64,000 nucleotides of DNA from Peribacillus butanolivorans (GCF_001273755.1 NZ_LGYA01000001.1:3904730-3968729); one strand, 5' to 3'; counted from the stretch's first letter, positions 16,871-27,036 are shown. Notes: generated from the letters alone by a model not told the origin. Numbers and translations are program-made.

Positions 16871-17374
16871 ATGAATTTTATAGAGTATGATTTATTATTC
16901 GAATCGAGAAACCAGCTAATAGAGGAAATTACAGAATTGGAGGACAAGACACTAAATCACAAACCTGTTCCTGATATATGGAGCATCGCCCAAATTTGCC
17001 ATCACTTATATCTTTCTGAGCAGGCAATTACTGAAGCTATAGCCAGAGGTATTCGGGATAGGGATTACAAAAATATCATTCAAAAAAATATTTACTTAAT
17101 TTCTGATATGAAAAAAAAATTCAAATCTCCAGACAGCGTTTTACCCTCACAAAAACCTTTTGAAATATCAAAGATTATAGATTTACTTGCTGAATCAAGG
17201 GATCAATTATTGCAGGTTCTTTATGAAATGGATAAAGATATTGTTTTAAATAAAAAGAAAGCCAAACATCCCATGTTCGGGGACCTATCATTGGATCAAT
17301 GGATTGAATTATTATCCTTACATGAGCAAAGGCATACCAAACAGATACAAGATATTAAATTCAATATTATGTAA
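16871..17374 (+). CDS. DinB superfamily protein
   Basis: 167 residues. A four-helix bundle of the DinB/YfiT type with the metal-ligand style histidines in IAQICHHLYLSE (around 45-56) and LHEQRHTKQI near the C-terminus. Family members are metal-dependent hydrolases or thiol transferases, but the substrate here is unknown. Start is the ATG after GGGAGG. Its upstream leader is shared with guaC, suggesting common control or a past duplication. Confidence 0.8.
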   Translation: MNFIEYDLLFESRNQLIEEITELEDKTLNHKPVPDIWSIAQICHHLYLSEQAITEAIARGIRDRDYKNIIQKNIYLISDMKKKFKSPDSVLPSQKPFEISKIIDLLAESRDQLLQVLYEMDKDIVLNKKKAKHPMFGDLSLDQWIELLSLHEQRHTKQIQDIKFNIM

Positions 17375-17449
17375 TCCCTTCAATCGCAATGTCACCTTAT
17401 ACTCTTCATCAGCTGTATTAACATTCTAATTTTTTGGATTCTTTGTCTA

Positions 17450-17645
17450 TTCAATATACGACCAAATATCAGTTTCCTCTATGTTAATTATACGATGATA
17501 TACGTTTATGTTACCCCTCTGCCTATCAATTTGTCATAACTTTTCTGAAGTGACACACAATATAACTATTAAAAATTTTGACTTACTGAGAAAAATGATG
17601 TACATTACCTAGTGGGCGAACAATTTTAATATAAAAATATAAAAA
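17450..17645 (+). repeat. Leader copy 2, upstream of guaC
   Basis: Matches the leader at 16560-16800 in the same order: CCTCTATGTTAATTATACGA, AAATTTTGACTTACTGAGAA, ACCTAGTGGGCGAACAATTT, TAATATAAAAA. GGGCGAACAATT resembles a half PurR box (CCGAACAAT), which would suit a purine salvage gene, but a clear second box was not found. Confidence 0.5.
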
Positions 17646-17669
17646 CATTCGTATATAGAGGTGCATATC

Positions 17670-18653
17670 ATGGAAAACGTGTTTGATTATGAAGATATTC
17701 AATTAATTCCTGCAAAATGTATAGTAAATAGCCGTTCTGAGTGTGATACAACTGTAACCTTAGGTAGACATACATTTAGGTTACCTGTGGTCCCTGCAAA
17801 TATGCAAACAATTATAGACGAAAAGGTTGCCATTTACTTAGCGGAGAATGGTTACTTCTATGTGATGCATCGTTTCGAACCAGAAAAGAGACACTCATTT
17901 ATTAAAGATATGCATTCACGTGAATTAATCGCATCTATTAGTGTGGGCGTCAAAGAAGAAGAGTATGGTTTCATACAACAATTATCAAATGAACATGTTA
18001 TACCAGAATTCATTACGATAGATATCGCACATGGTCATTCCACTGCTGTTATAAATATGATTCAGCATATTAAAAAACACTTACCTGATACTTTTGTTAT
18101 TGCAGGAAATGTGGGAACTCCAGAAGCAGTAAGAGAATTAGAACATGCTGGTGCTGATGCTACAAAAGTAGGCATTGGACCAGGGAAAGTATGTATCACT
18201 AAAATTAAAACTGGATTTGGAACTGGTGGCTGGCAATTAGCTGCACTTCGTTGGTGTGCAAAAGCAGCAAGTAAACCTATTATTGCTGACGGAGGCATTC
18301 GCACACATGGTGATATAGCTAAATCAATTAGATTCGGTGCCTCTATGGTTATGATTGGTTCATTATTTGCTGGACATGAAGAATCTCCAGGAGAAACAAT
18401 TGAGAAAGATGGAAAGGCCTTTAAAGAATACTTTGGTTCAGCTTCGGAATTCCAAAAAGGTGAAAAGAAGAATGTTGAAGGCAAAAAAATGTTTGTCGAG
18501 CACAAAGGATCTTTAGAAGATACTTTGAAAGAAATGGAACAAGATCTTCAGTCCTCTATTTCTTATGCTGGAGGAAACAAGTTAGAAGCAATCCGTAATG
18601 TAGATTATGTTGTAGTTAAAAATTCAATCTTTAACGGTGACAAAGTATATTAA
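17670..18653 (+). CDS. guaC: GMP reductase
   Basis: 327 residues. Converts GMP to IMP with NADPH. IMPDH/GMPR barrel: start [33 protein letters not shown], active loop [12 protein letters not shown] with catalytic Cys175, [19 protein letters not shown]. It lacks CBS domains, and [15 protein letters not shown] marks the GMPR rather than the IMPDH branch. The ATG at 17670 sits six bases after AGAGGTG. Followed by two terminators. Confidence 0.95.
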   Translation: MENVFDYEDIQLIPAKCIVNSRSECDTTVTLGRHTFRLPVVPANMQTIIDEKVAIYLAENGYFYVMHRFEPEKRHSFIKDMHSRELIASISVGVKEEEYGFIQQLSNEHVIPEFITIDIAHGHSTAVINMIQHIKKHLPDTFVIAGNVGTPEAVRELEHAGADATKVGIGPGKVCITKIKTGFGTGGWQLAALRWCAKAASKPIIADGGIRTHGDIAKSIRFGASMVMIGSLFAGHEESPGETIEKDGKAFKEYFGSASEFQKGEKKNVEGKKMFVEHKGSLEDTLKEMEQDLQSSISYAGGNKLEAIRNVDYVVVKNSIFNGDKVY

Positions 18654-18677
18654 GATTATTATATTTCACAACCTGGT

Positions 18678-18712
18678 GAGCAAGATACTTTATTAAGTAC
18701 TTGCTCATTTTT
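18678..18712 (+). terminator. guaC terminator
   Basis: GAGCAAG-a-TACTT pairs with AAGTA-CTTGCTC around a TATT loop and is followed by ATTTTTA; 24 bases after the guaC stop. Confidence 0.8.
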
Positions 18713-18812
18713 ATATTGTTAATTAATTCCTTTTTTTAAAATTGGTACCCTCTTTAATCCTATTGTATATCTCAAACGTGATTTATGAATAATTTATCAG
18801 ACAAACAGAGTT

Positions 18813-18875
18813 AAGCCATTTCCATATGCTAAAGTTCCCAACCTTTAGCATATGGAAATGGCTTTTTATTTTTAT
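18813..18875 (+). terminator. Long perfect hairpin, terminator-like
   Basis: A perfect 22-bp stem (arms 18813-18834 and 18843-18864, loop of eight) followed by TTTTTATTTTTAT on the plus strand. No gene lies between the guaC terminator and this element. It may be a back-up terminator or a remnant of a lost gene. Confidence 0.65.
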
Positions 18876-19002
18876 CGGTATCATTTTTTTAAACTTGCAA
18901 GACTAGTAAAATCCAGATAATTAAGCTAAAAGAGCAATTTTTAATAAACATCATCTGATAACTAATCATATTAGTTATCTCAGTTTATATACATTATTAG
19001 TC

Positions 19003-19563
19003 TCATAACCAGTGTTTTGGATACTGTCTTGCTTGAAATAAGTTATTATAGATCATTGATATAAAAACTAATAATATAGTACCTATTGCAATCGAAATAA
19101 GGAATCCCCATCCAGCTTGAGAATTAACAGCAACAAGGGCACTTGCTGCTGCGGGAGGATGAACAGTTTTTGTAAGAGTCATTATTAATAATACAATAGC
19201 TAATACTAGACCAATAATGAATAGACTCTTACCAAATATGCTCCAAATAATAAGTGCTGAAGTGGTAGAAATTAAATGTCCTCCAATAACGTTTCGAGGT
19301 TGAGACAAGATACCTTTATGGGCGCCAAATACAATTACACAGCTTGCACCTAGAGGAGCTAATCCCATAGGATATCCTAAATAGACAGCTACAAAACTAA
19401 TGATAATAATAGCAATGAGTCCACCTATAGCTGAAACAAAGGAATCAATATAATCAATTCTGTCTTTATCTCTAGTTTCGCCCTTCATTTTCTTTAAATA
19501 AGCTTTTAAGCCTATGTTTGGTTGATTATTCCAACTTTTCTCAAGATTTTTTTCAAAAGCCAT
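19003..19563 (-). CDS. HPP family membrane protein
   Basis: 186 residues with four or five helices from about residue 45 and the naming motif TVHPPAAASAL near 133-143, plus GAHKGILSQPRNVIGGH. HPP proteins have been linked to nitrite transport in chloroplasts and cyanobacteria; the role in this organism is unknown. GAGGG lies about 12 bases before the ATG. Monocistronic. Confidence 0.85.
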   Translation of the reverse strand: MAFEKNLEKSWNNQPNIGLKAYLKKMKGETRDKDRIDYIDSFVSAIGGLIAIIIISFVAVYLGYPMGLAPLGASCVIVFGAHKGILSQPRNVIGGHLISTTSALIIWSIFGKSLFIIGLVLAIVLLIMTLTKTVHPPAAASALVAVNSQAGWGFLISIAIGTILLVFISMIYNNLFQARQYPKHWL

Positions 19564-19927
19564 AATTTACGTTTCCCTCAAGCTTCCTAAATAATTTGAC
19601 AAGAAATTTGACAGAGTTTCTGCCATATAAAGTTATTTTACAGGAAAACAATGAACGTTTAAATATATATCTGGATTTTCATCAATTTGGAAATCGCGAC
19701 CCTTTTCACCCTCTTTTCATCCTGCATTTTCAATACAAAAAGTTAACATAAGCCCCTGTAAAATGCCGAGTACAAGACTGCCCGCTAGACCATATACTGA
19801 GAAGAATGATAGAATCTTCGGAAAATAATCACGCCTCGTTTGCCGTATAGACTGCCATGAAAACTCTCCATCTATTTTTTTACAACTATTCCTCCAATAG
19901 TGAAACTTTTCAGAAACTAAAAAAATC
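19564..19927. other. Intergenic region with an ORF fragment lacking a start
   Basis: On the minus strand, about 19725-19900, an open frame reads SWQSIRQTRRDYFPKILSFF then a hydrophobic segment GLAGSLVLGILQGLMLTF and a stop. No start codon with a ribosome site is in frame. It may be the tail of a lost membrane protein gene. Not recognised. Confidence 0.3.
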
Positions 19928-19952
19928 CTGGTAGAATTTGAATATCTACCAG
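19928..19952 (-). terminator. Rho-independent terminator
   Basis: An 8-bp stem (CTGGTAGA/TCTACCAG) followed by GATTTTTTTAG on the minus strand; ends the PhnA/YjdM gene. Confidence 0.75.
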
Positions 19953-20003
19953 AATTGATAATAGAAAATATTTTCGGTTCAGTTGCATAAACAAAAACTG
20001 CTT

Positions 20004-20342
20004 TTATACCTTTTTAACAAATTCAGATTTTAATTTCATAGCTCCAAATCCGTCAATTTTGCAGTCAATATCATGATCTCCATCAACCAAACGTATACTT
20101 TTTACTTTTGTACCTATTTTTAGGACTGATGAACTCCCTTTTACTTTAAGGTCTTTAATTACTGTTACAGAATCACCATCGTTTAATACATTTCCATTTG
20201 CATCTTTGATAATTTTTTTATCACTATTTTCAGTTTCTAATTCTAAAGTCCACTCATGAGCACATTCTGGGCAAACAAAAAGACTTCCATCTTCGTACGT
20301 GTATTCTGAATTACATTTTGGGCAATTTGGAAAATCAGACAT
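20004..20342 (-). CDS. PhnA/YjdM family zinc-ribbon protein
   Basis: 112 residues. N-terminal zinc ribbon with CPKC (7-10) and CPEC (24-27), then the conserved C-terminal beta domain ([39 protein letters not shown]). Named after alkylphosphonate use, but the role is unproven. The start is the ATG nine bases after GGAGG; the longer frame upstream lacks a site. Confidence 0.9.
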   Translation of the reverse strand: MSDFPNCPKCNSEYTYEDGSLFVCPECAHEWTLELETENSDKKIIKDANGNVLNDGDSVTVIKDLKVKGSSSVLKIGTKVKSIRLVDGDHDIDCKIDGFGAMKLKSEFVKKV

Positions 20343-20584
20343 AATTTCATTTCCTCCATTCGTTATGGTCCATTCTAATATAATAGTGTTATCCATACAA
20401 CCGTTAATCGTCGCCCATGATGTCACGGTATTTCTCAATCCGTGTTGATTCGTTCCACAGTCCCTTATCGGCAATACATTCAGTGTTTTTCAAGTGCTGG
20501 TAATAAATTGGTCCCACTCTATAGAACCCAAAAAGGTTTTACTATATAATTTTAATGAAAAGCTGAAAAAGTGTGGTGAATCAT

Positions 20585-21274
20585 TTGTTTAAACTCTTAT
20601 TAATAGAAGATGATACGACGTTATTCAACGAGATTAAAGATAGATTAGCGCAATGGTCTTATGATATTTATGGGATTAGCGATTTTAGTAAAGTGATTCA
20701 GGAATTCACAGACATAAAGCCTGATTTAGTCATAATTGATATTCAATTGCCAAAGTTTGATGGGTTTCATTGGTGCAGAATGATTAGAAATCATTCAAAT
20801 GTTCCCATTATCTTTTTATCGTCACGCGATCATCCTACTGATATGGTGATGTCTATGCAGCTTGGCGCTGATGATTTTATCCAAAAGCCCTTTCATTTTG
20901 ATGTTCTCATTGCAAAGATACAGGCTACTCTTCGTCGTGTATATAATTACAATACAGAAAAGATCGAGTTAAAAACATGGTGCGGTGCCACCGTGGATTA
21001 TGAAAAAAATACAGTCTCAGCTAATACAGGGTCCATTGAACTGACAAAGAATGAAATTTTTATATTAAAGAAGCTTATTGAGCAGAAAAATAAGATCGTA
21101 AGCCGGGAAGAATTAATCAACAGCTTATGGGATGATAAACGTTTTATCAGTGATAACACCCTTACAGTCAATGTGAATCGTTTACGGAAAAGACTTGATG
21201 AACTTGGCTTAGGGCGCTTTATCGAAACGAAGGTTGGACAGGGCTACATCGCTGTTGAAGAGGCAATTATATGA
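20585..21274 (+). CDS. bceR: Response regulator BceR-like
   Basis: 229 residues from the TTG start. OmpR-type regulator: receiver domain with acidic pair EDD (8-10) and phospho-acceptor Asp52 in VIIDIQLPKFDGFHW, then a winged-helix domain (SREELINSLWDD...NTLTVNVNRLRKRL, TKVGQGYI). It is very close to B. subtilis BceR, which also begins MFKLLLIEDD; hence the TTG, with GGTGA just upstream, rather than the GTG codons at 20573/20576. Activates bceAB when its kinase senses bacitracin-type peptides through the transporter. Confidence 0.9.
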   Translation: MFKLLLIEDDTTLFNEIKDRLAQWSYDIYGISDFSKVIQEFTDIKPDLVIIDIQLPKFDGFHWCRMIRNHSNVPIIFLSSRDHPTDMVMSMQLGADDFIQKPFHFDVLIAKIQATLRRVYNYNTEKIELKTWCGATVDYEKNTVSANTGSIELTKNEIFILKKLIEQKNKIVSREELINSLWDDKRFISDNTLTVNVNRLRKRLDELGLGRFIETKVGQGYIAVEEAII

Positions 21275-22275
21275 TTAAAAAATATATAGTGGAAAGATTC
21301 AGCTGGATTATTTTCTATATACTCCTTCATCTTTTTATCATCTTTGTCGCTTTTATTGATACGGCAATTCCACTAAAGCCCATCCTCTATATTGTCTTTT
21401 TATCGATGATTATGTTCAGTATCTTTTTAATTGTCCGTTACAAAATAGAAACGAAATTCTATAAAAGTTTAGAAGACCGGGAAGACAATCTTGATTTAAC
21501 AAATATAGCCGATCCAGACAGCCCTTTTGAAAGAATCATTGAAAACAGCATCATGAATCAAACCGAATTTTTGAAACAGTCTGCTTCACAAGGTCAAATG
21601 ACGTTAGAACAGGAGAAAGATGAATTATTATCTTGGATTCATGAAGTGAAAACACCCTTGACGGCCATGCACTTAATGATTGACCGCTTAGATAATGAAT
21701 CACTTAAGTCTCCTTTGACGTATGAGTGGCTACGCATTCATCTCCTTCTAGATCAACAGCTCCATCAAAGGCGCATTCCTTTCATCGAAAATGATTTGTA
21801 TATTGAGAATACCGATTTAGAAACAATAATCTTTGATGAGATTAAAACGCTGCAATCATGGTGCATTCAAAAAGGGATTGGCTTTGACATTCATTTAGAA
21901 GTAACCGAAGTGCTTAGTGATGCCAAATGGCTGGCCTTCATCATGAGGCAGCTCTTGACCAACTCCATTAAATACAGTGAAAACTCAGATATCAGGATAT
22001 ATAGCCATGAACAAGCTGAACAAACGATTCTTGAAGTGAAGGATTCTGGACGGGGCATCGACCCAAAGGATTTATCCCGCATATTTGATAAAGGATTTAC
22101 ATCCACGACAAATCATCGTGACAATGCGGCAACAGGCATGGGGTTATATTTAACCAAGAATGCTACTGAGTCCCTATTCATCTCCATTGATGTAAAATCA
22201 GAGCTTGGAACCGGAACGACCATTACCTTGACCTTCCCAAAAAGAAATGATTTCGTGAATATCACAAGCATGTGA
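21271..22275 (+). CDS. bceS: Sensor histidine kinase BceS-like
   Basis: 334 residues, an intramembrane-sensing kinase: two helices (around 12-30 and 36-55) with almost no external loop, phospho-acceptor His124 in SWIHEVKTPLTAM, and an ATPase domain with ARQLLTNSIKYS-type N box (MRQLLTNSIKYSE), DSGRGI and GMGLYL. Overlaps bceR by four bases (ATGA). Such kinases do not sense drugs directly but read out the activity of the partner ABC transporter, encoded here by bceAB. Confidence 0.92.
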   Translation: MIKKYIVERFSWIIFYILLHLFIIFVAFIDTAIPLKPILYIVFLSMIMFSIFLIVRYKIETKFYKSLEDREDNLDLTNIADPDSPFERIIENSIMNQTEFLKQSASQGQMTLEQEKDELLSWIHEVKTPLTAMHLMIDRLDNESLKSPLTYEWLRIHLLLDQQLHQRRIPFIENDLYIENTDLETIIFDEIKTLQSWCIQKGIGFDIHLEVTEVLSDAKWLAFIMRQLLTNSIKYSENSDIRIYSHEQAEQTILEVKDSGRGIDPKDLSRIFDKGFTSTTNHRDNAATGMGLYLTKNATESLFISIDVKSELGTGTTITLTFPKRNDFVNITSM

Positions 22276-22292
22276 CAAAAGTGTCACATGCT
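22267..22292 (+). promoter_or_regulatory. BceR-like binding site, overlapping the end of bceS
   Basis: An 11-bp inverted repeat (AGCATGTGACA-aaag-TGTCACATGCT). The core TGACA-N4-TGTCA matches the form of BceR-type sites. It begins inside the last codons of bceS and is followed by TTTTATTCTTT, so it could also act as a weak terminator between bceRS and bceAB. Confidence 0.6.
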
Positions 22293-22339
22293 TTTATTCT
22301 TTGTTCGTCCAAACGAAGGAAAAGATATACACAGCCTTT

Positions 22340-22345
22340 TATAAT
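22340..22345 (+). promoter_or_regulatory. Probable -10 box of the bceAB promoter
   Basis: TATAAT 30 bases before the bceA ATG, with no good -35 box at the normal distance, as expected for an activator-dependent promoter. The candidate BceR site is about 60 bases upstream of it. Confidence 0.5.
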
Positions 22346-22374
22346 AAGGATATAGAAAAAAGGGAGTGTATCGT

Positions 22375-23136
22375 ATGAATATATTAGAAGCAAAAAAAAT
22401 CCATAAAAGTTATGGCAATAAATTTAATAAACAAGAAGTATTAAAAGGATTGGATATTAACATCCAAGAAGGCGAATTCATGAGTATCATGGGAGCATCA
22501 GGTTCAGGGAAAACGACATTGCTCAATGTTCTCTCCTCGATTGATAAGATTAGCAACGGGAGCATTATAATCGATGGAAAAGAAATTTCCGGTATGAAAG
22601 AAAAGAAACTGGCCGAATTTCGAAAGAACCATTTAGGCTTCATCTTCCAGGAATATAACTTATTGGACACACTGACCGTCAAAGAAAATATCCTTTTGCC
22701 CTTATCCATTACAAAAACAGCCAATAATGAAGCGGCACAAAAGTTTGATACCGTGGCGAAGGAACTGGGCATATATGAAGTGAAGGATAAATACCCAAAT
22801 GAAATTTCCGGTGGTCAAAAACAGCGTACGTCTGCAGCACGGGCTTTCATCCATGATCCAAGCATCATTTTTGCGGATGAACCGACTGGGGCGCTAGACT
22901 CCAAATCAGCTTCCGATTTACTGAACAAACTGAGCGAAATGAATAAAAAGCGCAAAGCGACGATCATCATGGTAACCCATGATCCAGTGGCGGCAAGTTA
23001 TTGCAGCCGAGTCATTTTTATAAAAGATGGACAAATATATACACAATTAAATAAAGGCGAAGAATCCAGACAAACCTTCTTCAAGGACATCATGAAAACA
23101 CAAGGTGTTTTGGGAGGGGTTCAAAATGAGCATTAA
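22375..23136 (+). CDS. bceA: Peptide-detoxification ABC transporter ATP-binding protein BceA-like
   Basis: 253 residues. Walker [11 protein letters not shown]-loop [13 protein letters not shown], signature [15 protein letters not shown] (ISGGQ), Walker [15 protein letters not shown]-loop VTHD. MacB/LolD-type ATPase. The ATG at 22375 is chosen with GGGAG eight bases upstream; the GTG at 22366 is too close. Stop overlaps the start of bceB by 11 bases. With BceB it removes bacitracin-like peptides from their lipid target. Confidence 0.93.
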   Translation: MNILEAKKIHKSYGNKFNKQEVLKGLDINIQEGEFMSIMGASGSGKTTLLNVLSSIDKISNGSIIIDGKEISGMKEKKLAEFRKNHLGFIFQEYNLLDTLTVKENILLPLSITKTANNEAAQKFDTVAKELGIYEVKDKYPNEISGGQKQRTSAARAFIHDPSIIFADEPTGALDSKSASDLLNKLSEMNKKRKATIIMVTHDPVAASYCSRVIFIKDGQIYTQLNKGEESRQTFFKDIMKTQGVLGGVQNEH

Positions 23137-25072
23137 TCAACTCATCTTTCGAAACCTGAAAAAGAATCTGAAGAATTATTATCTGTATGTGTTTGCCTTA
23201 GTCTTCAGCGCCTCCCTTTATTTTGCTTTTGTCACGCTGCAATATGACCCATCCATGGATAAAGCAGAAGGTTCAGTTAAAGGGGCAGCTTCTATTAAAG
23301 CAGCATCTATCTTACTTGTTGCGATTGTTTCTATATTCCTTTTATATGCCAATAGCATTTTCATAAAAAGACGCAGTAAAGAAATTGGCTTATTCCAATT
23401 GATAGGCATGACCAAGAACAGGATATTCCGTATCCTGAGTGTGGAAAACCTGATCTTGTATTTCTGTTCCGTATTCCTGGGAATCTTTGTAGGGTTTGCG
23501 GCTTCAAAATTAATCATCATGATTTTATTTAAAATTACCGGTGTCCAGGCGATCGCGACCCTTCAATTTTCTTTTCAGCCACTTATTCAAACATTGATCG
23601 TGTTTAGTGCCATCTATCTTTTCATCATGTTGATGAATTATGCCTTCATTAAAAGGCAGACCATTTTATCATTATTTAGAGTGACTTCAATGACGGAAGG
23701 AAAAGTGAAAAAGGTTTCGATTTTCGAAATGATCATCGGGATATTCGGGATTATACTGATCATCGCTGGCTATGTCGTTTCATCCAAATTATTCGATGGG
23801 GCTTTCTCACAAATGACCGAGCTTTTCATAGCCATGGTCTTCATTCTGGCATCCGTCATCATCGGGACCTACCTATTTTATAAAGGATCCGTAAGCTTTA
23901 TCTTTAATATCGTCCGTAAAAAGAAAAATGGATATTTGAACATCAATGAAGTATTGTCCCTTTCATCTATCATGTTCCGGATGAAATCGAATGCGATATT
24001 ATTGACGATTATCACGACCGTTTCCGCTTTGGCGATTGGGTTATTATCTTTAAGCTATATCTCCTACTACTCAGCGGAGAAAATGGCACAAAGCTCTATT
24101 CCTACCGATTTTTCCATGACGGATATGAAAGATGCAGATACATTCAAAGAAGCATTGACAGACAGTAAAATTGATTATGACGAAAAGGTGATTGATGTCA
24201 TTCAAGTGGATGTCAATGTAAAGGAAATAATGGAGACTAGCCTGGAAGCTGTGAACTTTGATCCAGACATCATGACTGTCCCCGTCATCAGTGATGAATC
24301 CGTTCAAGGAATCAACCTCGCTGATGATGAGACCCTTTTCAGCGGATACAGTAATATGATGGAGAAGATCATGTCCTTGAAGGATTCCGGAAAGATTGAA
24401 CTGAAAGGCAAACACGAAGTGATTCCGCAAACATATATGGGATTGAATGATGATACCATCTTGTCCTACTATTTTACGAGTGGCGGATTGCCTGTTGCCA
24501 TTGTAGACCAAACGATATTCGACCGATTGAAAAAGGATATCGACCCGAAAATCCAAAAAGTATCATCGGTTAATATCGGAATTGATGTGAAGGATAAAGC
24601 TGAACTTGAAAAGGCGAATGATATATTCAATAAAATGAGTTTCAAAGAAGAACATGTGAATGATTCCCAATTTGAAATGTTCAACAACCAGAAGAAGAAT
24701 ATGGGTCTTATCATGTTCATCGTCGGCTTCTTGGGGTTAACCTTCCTCGTCACATCCGGTTGTATCCTATATTTCAAACAAATGGATGAAAGTGAAGGTG
24801 AAAAATCCAATTATACTATCTTAAGAAAACTGGGATTCACCCGAGGTGACTTACTAAGAGGAATCCAAGCAAAACAAGTTTTCAATTTCGGTATTCCTTT
24901 AGTTGTCGGGCTGCTTCACAGTTATTTCGCAGTCCAATCAGGATGGTTCTTATTCGGGACCGAAGTCTGGACACCGATGATCATCGTTATGGTACTCTAC
25001 ACGGTTTTATACTCGATCTTCGGGATACTATCCGTTTTCCATTACAAAAAAGTCATTAAAGAGTCGCTATAA
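23126..25072 (+). CDS. bceB: Peptide-detoxification ABC transporter permease BceB-like
   Basis: 648 residues with ten helices in the Bce order: one, three, then two more, a large extracellular domain at about 310-520 (between [11 protein letters not shown] and [13 protein letters not shown]), and four C-terminal helices. Two FtsX-type domains flank the sensor domain that recognises the peptide-lipid complex and talks to BceS. Start ATG after GGGAGGGG. The last gene of the module; followed by a terminator. Confidence 0.92.
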   Translation: MSINQLIFRNLKKNLKNYYLYVFALVFSASLYFAFVTLQYDPSMDKAEGSVKGAASIKAASILLVAIVSIFLLYANSIFIKRRSKEIGLFQLIGMTKNRIFRILSVENLILYFCSVFLGIFVGFAASKLIIMILFKITGVQAIATLQFSFQPLIQTLIVFSAIYLFIMLMNYAFIKRQTILSLFRVTSMTEGKVKKVSIFEMIIGIFGIILIIAGYVVSSKLFDGAFSQMTELFIAMVFILASVIIGTYLFYKGSVSFIFNIVRKKKNGYLNINEVLSLSSIMFRMKSNAILLTIITTVSALAIGLLSLSYISYYSAEKMAQSSIPTDFSMTDMKDADTFKEALTDSKIDYDEKVIDVIQVDVNVKEIMETSLEAVNFDPDIMTVPVISDESVQGINLADDETLFSGYSNMMEKIMSLKDSGKIELKGKHEVIPQTYMGLNDDTILSYYFTSGGLPVAIVDQTIFDRLKKDIDPKIQKVSSVNIGIDVKDKAELEKANDIFNKMSFKEEHVNDSQFEMFNNQKKNMGLIMFIVGFLGLTFLVTSGCILYFKQMDESEGEKSNYTILRKLGFTRGDLLRGIQAKQVFNFGIPLVVGLLHSYFAVQSGWFLFGTEVWTPMIIVMVLYTVLYSIFGILSVFHYKKVIKESL

Positions 25073-25085
25073 TAGCGAAGATGAT

Positions 25086-25120
25086 AAAAGCTCCAGGACC
25101 CGTGAGGAACTGGAGCTTTT
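25086..25120. terminator. Bidirectional terminator
   Basis: An 11-bp stem (AAAAGCTCCAG/CTGGAGCTTTT) with T-runs on both strands, between the convergent bceB and ferredoxin-NADP reductase genes. Confidence 0.85.
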
Positions 25121-25128
25121 TATTTCCT

Positions 25129-26193
25129 TTAAAGGGTTCCAACTGGTTTCATCATTTGTTTAACTAATTCTCTATTGCGTTTTTTAAAGATTTCATTATG
25201 TGACGAGACCATTCCAATTTCATTAGCGTCAGGCTGGATAAATTGTTTTGCCTTGTTTACAGCATTTGCTGCATCTTGGAAGGTACCTGCTATTAAATTT
25301 AACTTCCCATCGTGCTTTAGAATATCCCCAGCCGCATAAATTCCATCTATCGAAGATTCACTAGTAGCATTACCTGCAATAAAGTAATTATCTGCTTTAG
25401 CAATACTCACTTTACTATTTTCAAGTAGAGAAGTATCACGCTCATATCCATGATTTATAATCACTTCATCAATGGGCAAGTACGAAACCTCTCCAGTTTC
25501 ATGATTTGTCAATTCAACATGTTCAATTAATTCATGATTAGCACAGGCTACTAGTTTTGTAATCGAAGTATTTAAAATACAAACTGCGGAACTGTTCATT
25601 AATTGTGTTGCTTGTGATTCATGACCTGCTAAACTATCTTTTCTGTATGTTAAATAAACTTTTTTGGCGATAGGCTCTAATTCATTTGCCCAATCTATTG
25701 CAGAATTTCCACCACCGGAAATGATCACTGTTTTATCTTTAAATCGTTTAAATGACTTCACTGTGTAGTTCAAATTAGAGACTTCAAACCTTTCGGCCCC
25801 ATCTATCTCTAGCTTTTGAGGATTTAATATTCCACCGCCAACAGCCACAATTATTGTTTTTGAAAAGTGCTTTTGGCCTGAAGCAGTAAGTAATACAAAA
25901 ATACCTTCTTCATTACGCGTGATAGACTCCACTTTTTCATTCAACACTACTTCTGGGTTAAATGTTAAGCCTTGTTCTACTAGCTGTTCAATTAATTTTG
26001 CTCCCGTAATTGGTGTCAGCCCTCCCACGTCCCAAATCATTTTCTCTGGATATACATGAATTTTCCCGCCTAATTGTGGTTGATATTCAATAAGCTTTGT
26101 CTTCATTTCTCTTAATCCACTATAGAAAGTAGAGTAAAGGCCTGCTGGCCCTCCTCCAATAACAGTTACATCGAATAAATCTTGCTGTACCAT
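25129..26193 (-). CDS. Ferredoxin/flavodoxin-NADP+ reductase, YumC/YcgT type
   Basis: 354 residues, a thioredoxin-reductase-like flavoprotein without the redox CxxC. FAD loop VIGGGPAGLYSTFYSG near the N-terminus, NADP loop IISGGGNSAIDWANEL, and C-terminal YAAGD. Transfers electrons between NADPH and ferredoxin/flavodoxin. The ATG at 26193 is better spaced from AGGAG than the GTG two codons upstream. A Fur-type box at 26225-26239 suggests iron control, as for B. subtilis ycgT, so this is more likely the YcgT than the housekeeping YumC form. Confidence 0.9.
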   Translation of the reverse strand: MVQQDLFDVTVIGGGPAGLYSTFYSGLREMKTKLIEYQPQLGGKIHVYPEKMIWDVGGLTPITGAKLIEQLVEQGLTFNPEVVLNEKVESITRNEEGIFVLLTASGQKHFSKTIIVAVGGGILNPQKLEIDGAERFEVSNLNYTVKSFKRFKDKTVIISGGGNSAIDWANELEPIAKKVYLTYRKDSLAGHESQATQLMNSSAVCILNTSITKLVACANHELIEHVELTNHETGEVSYLPIDEVIINHGYERDTSLLENSKVSIAKADNYFIAGNATSESSIDGIYAAGDILKHDGKLNLIAGTFQDAANAVNKAKQFIQPDANEIGMVSSHNEIFKKRNRELVKQMMKPVGTL

Positions 26194-26224
26194 TTTCACT
26201 CACTCCTTGGTAACCAATTGGAAT

Positions 26225-26239
26225 TGATTATCATTCTCA
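26225..26239. promoter_or_regulatory. Fur box
   Basis: Minus strand reads TGAGAATGATAATCA, 13 of 15 matches to TGATAATNATTATCA. It lies 32 bases upstream of the ferredoxin-NADP reductase start, where bound Fur would block transcription. Confidence 0.7.
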
Positions 26240-26649
26240 TTTAATGGTACACTCTTTTCTTACTTTTTACAATAAGGCTTTGTTAAATAACTCTGTTCAT
26301 TTAAAAAATCTACAGAGCTATTTATTTCCAATTACTGAAACTTACCATTCATTAAGAACGTATGAATGATAAATGGCGTATTACATTAGAATGAAAAATT
26401 AGGTTAAATGGAGTAGGTGGTATGGGACGTCAATGAATATTATTGCTAAATTGTTTTTAATCCTCGGAGTCTTAATATTATTATAGATAGTATTCCCAAT
26501 AGGTTAGAAATCTTATTTTAATAATAGGAAAATAAAACTTGCAAGTGATGGGTGCTACGACATACTCCTACATGTAAATATCATTATGCTTTTAAAGCAT
26601 AAAGCTTTTATCTCAAAATAACGTATTAGATTTACTTCTGTAGGTGTAA

Positions 26650-26875
26650 TGTTGAAGTTAACCTGCCATATTCATAGATACAGCAGTTTAACAGGATAGC
26701 TCTCTCTATTCGTATCCTTACTCTTAGAAAGTAGACAAGAGATATTGCGGAACACAATGTTGCCTATTCGCCCCTTGGTTGGACAATGCCATCATAAACT
26801 CCCCCCTCAACTTCTACTTCCATAATAAATCGATTTCTTCGTTTTAGAATTACACCCTCAATGAGACATAAAAAT
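26650..26875 (-). pseudogene. sfsA-like gene remnant
   Basis: The minus strand shows LIEGVILKRRNRFIMEVEVE, then after a one-frame shift HCPTKGRIGNIVF and CLLSKSKDTNRESYPVKL, before a stop and decay. The order and the HCPTTGRIGNI-like motif are those of SfsA-type (DNA/RNA nuclease-like) proteins. There is no start codon at the front and only about a third of the gene survives. The shift lies near 26787. Confidence 0.6.
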
Positions 26876-27036
26876 CATCTTGTTAGCTTGGTGAGCATGT
26901 AGTGTTACCTCTTTCATATTTTTTCCGGTAACAGTAAGTTGATTTATCTTCAATATCAAGCATTTTAAGATGGTCACTTTGTTAGCATTCTTAGAGCCAT
27001 CTATACATTTACTATCATTTACTTTGCGGTTGATAA

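Noticed and set aside
26430..26600. DUF2905-like remnant (MNIIAKLFLILGVLIL)
   Set aside because: Only 17 codons with a stop; later similarity (GATTYSYM) is too short and needs frame changes. Not firm enough to annotate.
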